In this document: positions 14,145-22,072 of the stretch, one piece after another | Position numbering within the stretch: the first letter of the stretch is position 1 | Layout: each line of letters starts with the position of its first letter | Source of the DNA: an uncultured Lachnospiraceae bacterium | Lineage (GTDB): Bacteria > Bacillota > Clostridia > Lachnospirales > Lachnospiraceae | DNA length: 22,072 nt | Assembly: GCA_900555195.1 (NCBI GenBank) | Contig: USKC01000013.1 | Location: 1 to 22,072 of the forward strand | Reading direction: 5' to 3' | Made by a program: the position numbers and the translations under genes | The notes under the pieces: generated by a model | Told to the model about the DNA's origin: nothing | What the model saw: only the letters and a program-made list of their open reading frames with translations | Database searches by the model: none

Positions 14145-15980
14145 CTATCTCGCTGGGATACTATCGCTTACACACAGGGCGCCGTATCCTGTCCTATCAT
14201 TGGGATAGCGTTCTTCTCCGCGCACACTTCTTGCCCCGCACTGTAAATAAGCTTTCAGCTTTTCGCCGTACAGATAGGGATCGTTGCCTCTTACGATCCC
14301 CCATTCCATCATGATGGCTGCGGTGCCCGTCACAAGAGGGGTGGCAAAGGAGGTGCCCGTATAAGAGGCGTAGCCGCCTCCGGCGCGGGCGGCTGCAATC
14401 TCTACGCCGGGTGCGGCAATATCCGGTTTGGTATTGGGGAAACCGGGCAGCTGTTCCTGCCCTCTGATACCTCTGCCGGAGAAATCTGCGTAAGCGTCAT
14501 AGTCGCCCCAAATTGCGCCCACTGTGATGAGTTTGCCCGCTGTGGACGGAATCGTCAGCGTCAGTTCCGGCGTGGGCGCATAAAACCGTGTATCTGCGGA
14601 GCGCATCGCCTGTCCGGGGAGATAGAATTGGTATTCTCCTGTTATGATAGTGACCGGTTCCAGAAGAAAGGTCCAGACGCCAGAGTTAATATAAGCGCCG
14701 GAGGGCAAAAAATCGAAGTAGATTTCCTGCCTGACGGAATAGGGCGAAGGTTCTCCTACATAGATTAGGATCACGGTCTGGCCAAGGGTAAATTCTATAC
14801 GTCCTGGCCGTTGCATGGGTACTTGCAGGCTTTCTCCAGAGGGGGAGAGCAATGTGACTTGGAAAATATCTGCATAATTTTTCCATAATTGTACGTTTAT
14901 GGTGGATTCATACATTCCTACAGCCAGTTCGATGCGTGCTGCATTATTGGTGGCAGAGCGTTGCTGTGTGTCAATAGAAGGAAAGGAGGCATTTCTGCCA
15001 GGTGAGAAAAAACGTCCAGATACATGCCCTGCTGAAGCCCCCTCATTTCCAGTGCCTGCACAGATTACATTTTTCCATACTTCAGAAGCATTATCAAGAA
15101 AACGTTCCAGCAGAGAGGTGCCGTCATGGGCTCCATAACTGTTACCGAAACTAAGATTGACAGCCAGAGGCATGCCGAGTTCCTGGGCTTTCCGAAGAGC
15201 ATAGGTCATGGCGCGCATCAGCTGAGTGGTTCTGGGATAGGGCCCGCTTCCGGCCCGCCCTAGCTTTACGATTAAAAGAGCGGCTTCCGGAGCGGCCCCC
15301 GTATAGAGCGGGTTGGGATTGCTGCTTGCTGCGATAGCTGCCACAGCCGTTCCATGTCCGGAAGTATCGATGCTTGGCACCAGGGAAAATCCGGCTTCCG
15401 TTCCGGCGTGCAGGGCTGCATTAATTTGCTGTTGCGTAAATTCTACGCCAATGGTGAAGCCTTCCGGAGGATAGAAATTTTTGTCCGCATCCGGTTCCAG
15501 CGTCTGATCCCACAGGTACAGGATGCGGCTTCCTTGACTGTCCTGAAAGTCAGGCAGAGTATAATCAATACCGGAATCAAAGATGGCGATCAGGCAGCCT
15601 TTTCCTGTAAGTTCTTCTTGGCTGTTCTGCCCGGATGTGGTAAAGGGGGAACCCAAGTTGGGAAAACAGGATTGTCTTTTGGCGTAATAGACATTATAGA
15701 GTAGTTCTTTTGGCTTTTCCACATATTCGATCTCATCCAGCGCCGCAAGAGCCGGAATCAAGTATTCCGGAATCGTGATGATAGCATACCCGGCAAGAAG
15801 GAGTTCCACCCGGATTTGTTCATCCGCTAAGCTGCTGATATCTCCATTGTATTTAACAATAAGTTCCCAACTGGAGTTCTTATGGTCGTATCCTACATTC
15901 AGAGTGCGCGATTTTTCTCGCTCCTCCATGGTGGAATCCAGACTCAGGTTCAATAGATTTTCTAATTTCTGAGAATTCAT
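14145..15980 (-). CDS. S8 family subtilisin-like serine protease, Csp-like
   Basis: The 611-residue protease has a complete triad: D135 in IFDSGIDYT, H209 in DTSGHGTAVA and S544 in TGTSFATPLVTG, with the oxyanion N312 in GTGNEG. An N-terminal prodomain-like region of about 110 residues precedes the catalytic core, and a long insert (about 340-480) between the oxyanion asparagine and the serine matches the jelly-roll insert of CspB-type germination proteases. No signal peptide is visible, so it may be intracellular or spore-located. I chose ATG 15980, which has GGAG five bases upstream, over ATG 15995, which has only a pyrimidine-rich upstream sequence. It is convergent with the permease gene, 28 bases away. 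Csp-like function is inferred. Confidence 0.88.
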   Translation of the reverse strand: MNSQKLENLLNLSLDSTMEEREKSRTLNVGYDHKNSSWELIVKYNGDISSLADEQIRVELLLAGYAIITIPEYLIPALAALDEIEYVEKPKELLYNVYYAKRQSCFPNLGSPFTTSGQNSQEELTGKGCLIAIFDSGIDYTLPDFQDSQGSRILYLWDQTLEPDADKNFYPPEGFTIGVEFTQQQINAALHAGTEAGFSLVPSIDTSGHGTAVAAIAASSNPNPLYTGAAPEAALLIVKLGRAGSGPYPRTTQLMRAMTYALRKAQELGMPLAVNLSFGNSYGAHDGTSLLERFLDNASEVWKNVICAGTGNEGASAGHVSGRFFSPGRNASFPSIDTQQRSATNNAARIELAVGMYESTINVQLWKNYADIFQVTLLSPSGESLQVPMQRPGRIEFTLGQTVILIYVGEPSPYSVRQEIYFDFLPSGAYINSGVWTFLLEPVTIITGEYQFYLPGQAMRSADTRFYAPTPELTLTIPSTAGKLITVGAIWGDYDAYADFSGRGIRGQEQLPGFPNTKPDIAAPGVEIAAARAGGGYASYTGTSFATPLVTGTAAIMMEWGIVRGNDPYLYGEKLKAYLQCGARSVRGEERYPNDRTGYGALCVSDSIPAR

Positions 15981-16287
15981 ATCCTCTCCGATCATGGACT
16001 TGGGGGGAAGGAGGGTGCAGCTCTTTCACATTCTCCCATTCTGCTGTGCGGACGGTTCGCTTTTCTATAAACTATGAATCAGAAGAAGAACATATGAATG
16101 TCTCGCCAGATGAAGGGCTTTGCCGGCTGAGCCCTGGCCGGACAGCTACTGTCCCATAAAAATAGCCGGAAAGTGTTTTATGGATTTTCTATCGATAAAC
16201 ATGGAATTTCCCGGAAAGATATAGTACAATAATTTCTGAAAGAAAGGCTGCTTACAAGCAGAATTTGGAAAGAAATGGAGAGAATGT
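15981..16287. other. divergent intergenic region between the S8 protease and a small coiled-coil gene
   Basis: The 307-base gap carries outward promoters for both neighbours. A perfect small hairpin GGACAG-CTA-CTGTCC occurs at 16140-16154. Toward the protease, TTCATA appears twice in the minus-strand reading, 20 bases apart (16073-16078 and 16093-16098). No gene is seen. Confidence 0.5.
16202..16230 (+). promoter_or_regulatory. possible promoter of the small coiled-coil gene
   Basis: TACAAT at 16225-16230 with TGGAAT at 16202-16207 gives a 17-base spacer. The -35 match is poor. The distance to ATG at 16288 is about 50 bases. Confidence 0.4.
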
Positions 16288-16500
16288 ATGGCGAGAAGAA
16301 AGAAAAACATGACGTATGAAGAGGAATTGCAGTATCTTGATGGAGAGATCTCAAAGGCAGAGGCAGAGCTGAAAGCGCTAAAGAATAGGAGAAAGGAAAT
16401 TATGCAGGCGCAGGAAGCAGAAGAACTAAAGCTTTTATATGATAAAATTAAGGCTTCCGGAAAATCGGTTTCTGAGGTGCTGGAATCACTTGGGGAATAG
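16288..16500 (+). CDS. small coiled-coil protein of unknown function
   Basis: This 70-residue protein starts MARRKKNMTYEEELQYLDG and has a long charged helix (about 10-55) with heptad-like placement of I, L and A residues (LQYLDGEISKAEAELKALK). It ends in a short segment KIKASGKSVSEVLESLGE that could be a second helix. I do not recognise a family with confidence. The GGAGAG site about seven bases upstream and the strong terminator downstream support a real single-gene unit. DNA-binding or cell-division roles are common for such small coiled coils, but nothing here decides it. Confidence 0.7.
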   Translation: MARRKKNMTYEEELQYLDGEISKAEAELKALKNRRKEIMQAQEAEELKLLYDKIKASGKSVSEVLESLGE

Positions 16501-16565
16501 GTCTGTTAGGTACTGAAAAACCGTTGCTGTCAGCAGAAGGAATGCTGGCGAAAATGAGTATGTAT

Positions 16566-16629
16566 CAGCCGCGTGAAAATATAGGTACAGATCGTGTACA
16601 GGCATTTTCACGCGGCTGGTCTTTTATTC
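16566..16629 (+). terminator. intrinsic terminator between the small gene and purF
   Basis: A perfect 15-bp stem, CAGCCGCGTGAAAAT (16566-16580) with ATTTTCACGCGGCTG (16604-16618), is capped by an inner GTACA/TGTAC stem and followed by GTCTTTTATT. It sits between converging genes and probably helps end transcription from both, though the tail is better on the plus strand. Confidence 0.8.
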
Positions 16630-16634
16630 ATATG

Positions 16635-19759
<3,125 letters not shown>

Positions 19760-19785
19760 CTAAGGCAGACAATTCCGCTTTATGC

Positions 19786-20373
19786 TTAATTCTCATAGGT
19801 TTTGATGATATTTTCTGCGATTTCCCTGCGTTTCACGCAGGTATCCATCGCCCTTTTTTCGATGTAGCGATGGGCCTCCGGCTCACTCATTTTCAGATGA
19901 TCGATGAGAAGAAGTTTTGCCCGGTTGACCAGACGGATTTCTTCCATCTTGGCCTGCAGGGATGTGGCCTTATCCTGAAGCGCCCGCACTTTTGCCTGAG
20001 AGGCGGACAGAAATTTCAGGGCTTGGTAGATCATCTGCCGGCTGGCAGGCTTGGGCAGGGTAAAGATGCCGTAATCCTCCACCTGGGAAGAGACCTCATC
20101 CTGGATCTCCGCTTTAACGAGCAGCAAAATACCGCAGCCTTCTTTTTCGGCCACTTCCGTGGCAAAAGAAACGCCAAAATCATCGGACAGGGGCGTATTG
20201 ATAATGAGAATATCGAATATTCGGTCTACCAGGAGACGTCTGGCCTCTCCGGCCGTGGAAACGGACAGAACCGGAGAAAAGCTGCCGGCGGGCAACAGTT
20301 CCGAGAACAGCTGATAGGCCTTCTGACCGGAAGAGACGATCAGGACGCTGTTTACACTCTTTTTCTGAATCAT
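19786..20373 (-). CDS. ANTAR-domain RNA-binding antiterminator with degenerate receiver
   Basis: The 195-residue protein has an N-terminal receiver-like domain (about 7-122), a linking helix (about 125-145) and a C-terminal ANTAR domain (about 137-193; NRAKLLLIDHLKMSEPEAHRYIEKRAMD is the core). ANTAR domains bind paired RNA hairpins and block terminators. In the receiver the strand-3 phosphorylation site reads DILIINTPLSDD, so the expected aspartate is N59; the K108 of LPKP is kept. Phosphorylation at the usual site is therefore not expected and control may come from a ligand or protein partner. Start 20373 has GAGG six bases upstream. The gene follows glnA by about 120 bases, which fits a regulator of glutamine synthetase. 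Confidence 0.92.
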   Translation of the reverse strand: MIQKKSVNSVLIVSSGQKAYQLFSELLPAGSFSPVLSVSTAGEARRLLVDRIFDILIINTPLSDDFGVSFATEVAEKEGCGILLLVKAEIQDEVSSQVEDYGIFTLPKPASRQMIYQALKFLSASQAKVRALQDKATSLQAKMEEIRLVNRAKLLLIDHLKMSEPEAHRYIEKRAMDTCVKRREIAENIIKTYEN

Positions 20374-20387
20374 AAAATCCTCATTCC

Positions 20388-20445
20388 GGAGCGTCAGCGA
20401 CGGGAGCAATGACTGAGGGGGCATTTGTGACGCTCCAGCACAAAT
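20388..20445 (-). promoter_or_regulatory. alternative hairpins between glnA and the ANTAR gene
   Basis: Read on the minus strand, ATTTGTG (20439-20445) can pair with CACAAAT (20423-20429) around a nine-base loop. Alternatively GGAGCGTCA (20428-20436) can pair with TGACGCTCC (20388-20396). The two cannot form together because they share 20428-20429 and the first loop lies in the second stem. The second ends 14 bases before the ANTAR start codon. Confidence 0.5.
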
Positions 20446-20492
20446 ATCCCGGCCACCGCTCTTTTACAGTAAACAGAGTGAAAGAAAAGCAT

Positions 20493-21686
20493 TCAATCCA
20501 GCAGCTGTGGAAGGTAACGGCGGATGAGGCCGCTGTGTGTTGCCTCCTTCCGTGCCTCTTCAAGCGTCAGGGGAAGGGTTTTAAGCCCTGCGGTAATTTC
20601 CGCTCCGGCAGTATACAAATTCAAATCGAGAGGCTCACACAGAGGAAAGCGCTGCCGGATCCCTTCCAGCCCTGCATAGATCAGCAGCGCATAGGCGAGA
20701 TAGGGATTGGCCTGTGGATCAGCGGAACGCAGTTCAAACCGGGCGTATTCCCCGCTGGCCGCAGGTATGCGAATGAGCTGGGAACGATTTTCGGAAGACC
20801 AGGTGATGTACTTGGGAGCCTTTTTTTCTCCCAGGCGCAGATAAGATTCTTCAGTGGGGTTTAAAAAGGCGGAAATCTCACGGATATGATGCAGCACGCC
20901 GGCCATGAAGGCTTCTGTATCCTCTTTTTTCCTGGAACTCTTCAGGGAAATGTTAATATGCAGGCCATTGCCGCTGCATTCTTTTAACGGCTTTGGAGAA
21001 AAGCAGGCATACAGGCCGTTCTGCATGGCTATGGTTTTTACAACGGATTTAAAGGTAAGGGCATTATCTGCAGAAGAGAGGGCATCGCTGTATCTGAAAT
21101 CGATCTCGTTCTGCCCTGGGCCCTCTTCGTGATGGGAACTTTCAGGCCAGATCCCCATATCCTCCAGTGTCAGGCAGATATCCCGCCGAATATTTTCACC
21201 TCTGTCCTCAGGAGCGATGTCCATATAGCCGGCCTGGTCAAAGGGAATGTGTGTGGGTTCGCCATTCTCATCCGTTTTGAAGAGATAGAATTCAAATTCC
21301 ACGCCAAAGAAACAGGAGATGCCAAGTTGTTCGGCTTCCTGGATGGCCTGCTTGAGAAGATAACGGCTGTCCTTGGCAAAGGGAGAGCCATCAGGATGCC
21401 GGATATCGCAGAACATGCGGACAACCCGGCCATGAGAAGGCCTCCAGGGAAGCACAGAGAGGGTGGATGGATCAGGGAAAAGAAATAGGTCAGATTTGAC
21501 AACATCTCCGAATCCTTCTATCGCAGAGGCATCAAAGGAAATACCGTAGCGAAATGCGCGTTCCAGTTCGGAAGGCATGATGGCAATATTTTTCTGCCTT
21601 CCGGCAAGATCGCAGAATGCCAGCCGGATGAACTTTACATCTTCTTCCTTGCAGTAGGTCATAACTTCATCATATCGATACATCAT
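20493..21686 (-). CDS. glnA: glutamine synthetase, type I
   Basis: This 397-residue enzyme makes glutamine from glutamate, ammonia and ATP. The N-terminal beta-grasp holds the D52 loop (SFDASAIEGFG); metal ligands are in VEFEF (E130, E132) and QNEIDF (E194). H243 is in NGLHINIS, the phosphate-binding segment is ENRSQLIRIPA (299-309), and E318 and R320 are in FELRSADPQANPYLA. The usual family length is about 440 residues. This protein stops soon after LPLTLEEA, so the C-terminal helical tail that knits the two hexamer rings appears missing, and no frame downstream restores it. Start 21686 has GGAGGGAG about eight bases upstream. Expression is probably governed by the leader attenuator. Confidence 0.93.
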   Translation of the reverse strand: MMYRYDEVMTYCKEEDVKFIRLAFCDLAGRQKNIAIMPSELERAFRYGISFDASAIEGFGDVVKSDLFLFPDPSTLSVLPWRPSHGRVVRMFCDIRHPDGSPFAKDSRYLLKQAIQEAEQLGISCFFGVEFEFYLFKTDENGEPTHIPFDQAGYMDIAPEDRGENIRRDICLTLEDMGIWPESSHHEEGPGQNEIDFRYSDALSSADNALTFKSVVKTIAMQNGLYACFSPKPLKECSGNGLHINISLKSSRKKEDTEAFMAGVLHHIREISAFLNPTEESYLRLGEKKAPKYITWSSENRSQLIRIPAASGEYARFELRSADPQANPYLAYALLIYAGLEGIRQRFPLCEPLDLNLYTAGAEITAGLKTLPLTLEEARKEATHSGLIRRYLPQLLD

Positions 21687-21759
21687 AGATTCTCCCTCCG
21701 GAATAAAGTAAAATGGGCAGGCGGACATTAACTCCTGTCCTTTGAAAGGAACGGTTTAT

Positions 21760-21822
21760 CAAAACGAAAAGAGCGTTCATATGGTCCAAAAAGGGAAGCT
21801 GTCCCCAGGACAATATGAACGC
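21760..21822 (-). terminator. glnA leader: glnA leader terminator hairpin (attenuator)
   Basis: On the minus strand GCGTTCATAT (21813-21822) pairs with ATATGAACGC (21773-21782). Inside, GTCC pairs with GGAC, and GGGG pairs with TCCC around loop ACAGCT. The stem is followed by TCTTTTCGTTTTG, a T-rich tail. It begins about 20 bases after the predicted start point, so glnA transcription must pass it. Confidence 0.75.
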
Positions 21823-21833
21823 CTTTGCTCATA
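21784..21833 (-). promoter_or_regulatory. glnA leader: candidate ANTAR-binding dual hexaloop RNA motif
   Basis: First hairpin (21814-21833): arms UAUGAGC and GUUCAUA form seven pairs (one G-U) around the six-base loop AAAGGC. Second hairpin (21784-21811): GUCC/GGAC and GGGG/UCCC around the six-base loop ACAGCU. Both loops have A at position 1 and G at position 4, as in known ANTAR targets. They are two bases apart. The first hairpin uses the 5' arm of the terminator, so forming the pair would block termination. The second hairpin has a U/UUUUU internal loop, and a five-base loop alternative exists. Confidence 0.65.
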
Positions 21834-21847
21834 CAAATATGTTCCTT

Positions 21848-21876
21848 ATCATATAACAGAGACGAATTTTTGTCAA
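21848..21876 (-). promoter_or_regulatory. glnA promoter
   Basis: On the minus strand TTGACA (21871-21876) and TATGAT (21848-21853) are separated by exactly 17 bases, near the sigma-A consensus. Transcription would begin near 21841, giving a leader of about 155 bases before the glnA start codon. Confidence 0.88.
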
Positions 21877-22020
21877 TTAGTTTTATGGAAAAACCATGTA
21901 AATTGGTTACTACTAGCCCTTCATATATGCCGTTCCGCCCTCCGGTGCCAACCCATCCGGGCATTCCCCTGTCCCTGCGGTGGAGAGGTGTTCGCTGGTA
22001 CACGCTCTCGCTTGGCCAAA

Positions 22021-22072
22021 AACGTAACGGTACATAACGAACCAAAAGACGGTTCGTAAGTACCGACGTTTT
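22021..22072. terminator. compound hairpin at the right edge, possibly bidirectional
   Basis: CGGTAC (22028-22033) pairs with GTACCG (22060-22065) and an inner CGAACC (22038-22043) pairs with GGTTCG (22051-22056). An outer AACG/CGTT adds to the stem. TTTT ends the window on the plus strand, and the minus strand reads CGTTTTTGG after the stem, so it could terminate in either direction. The neighbour on the right is not visible. Confidence 0.55.

Larger units (their letters stand above)
21687..22072. other. glnA upstream region, no protein gene
   Basis: The 386 bases hold the glnA promoter and attenuator (21760-21876), an ATGG-AAAAA-CCAT small palindrome at 21885-21897 just upstream of the -35 element, a GC-rich block (about 21915-22020) with no clear gene, and a hairpin at the window edge (22021-22072). 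Open frames on both strands cross the block but overlap each other and lack ribosome sites. Confidence 0.5.

Noticed and set aside
21760..21841. T-box or glutamine riboswitch in the glnA leader
   Set aside because: The leader is far too short for a T-box, lacks a T-box sequence, and no known glutamine aptamer pattern is visible; the dual hexaloop explanation fits better.
21728..22059. Overlapping frames on both strands upstream of glnA
   Set aside because: They run through the promoter, attenuator and edge hairpin, overlap each other and have no ribosome site or motif.

Overview
The window looks like chromosomal DNA from a low-to-mid-GC Firmicute of class Clostridia, most likely Lachnospiraceae. 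This rests on the gene repertoire: an FMN-riboswitch-controlled RibU, a glutamine synthetase paired with an ANTAR regulator, a Csp-like subtilase, Fe-S-type PurF, and FtsX-type ABC exporters. It also rests on strong purine-rich Shine-Dalgarno sites. It is an inference; no rRNA or tRNA gene is present to test it.

Layout, left to right. (1) 140-2020 (+): a nucleoside hydrolase and a PfkB-family sugar kinase, a ribonucleoside-salvage pair. (2) 2069-3303 (+): promoter, FMN riboswitch, intrinsic terminator and RibU riboflavin transporter. (3) 3304-4107: a long gene-poor stretch with several hairpins, including one whose terminator tail points to the minus strand. (4) 4108-7883 (+): a MacAB-like tripartite cassette (ATPase, membrane-fusion protein, FtsX permease). 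(5) 8171-10427 (+): a YcxB-like protein, then tsaE, tsaB and rimI, overlapping or tightly spaced. (6) 10493-14116 (+): an open reading frame that joins the N-terminal half of RNase Z to the C-terminal half of a sensor histidine kinase, followed by a second ABC ATPase and an FtsX permease with an unusually small first ectodomain. (7) 14145-15980 (-): an S8 subtilisin-like protease with an intact triad. (8) 16288-16500 (+): a small coiled-coil protein. (9) 16635-21686 (-): glnA, an ANTAR regulator, pyrG and purF, a glutamine-centred cluster.

Two observations stand out. First, the glnA leader on the minus strand has a near-consensus promoter followed at once by a terminator hairpin. Its 5' arm can instead fold into a hairpin with a six-base loop AAAGGC, and just downstream a second hairpin can present the six-base loop ACAGCU. 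Both loops have A at position 1 and G at position 4, the signature of ANTAR-protein RNA targets. The ANTAR protein encoded directly after glnA lacks the usual receiver aspartate. Together this suggests an ANTAR antitermination switch on glutamine synthetase driven by a non-phosphorylated regulator. Second, the RNase Z-histidine kinase chimera removes essential parts of both parents and needs checking as either a real deletion fusion or an assembly join.

Within cluster 9, GlnA makes glutamine and PyrG and PurF are glutamine amidotransferases that spend it on CTP and purine synthesis; pyrG and purF overlap by 4 bases.
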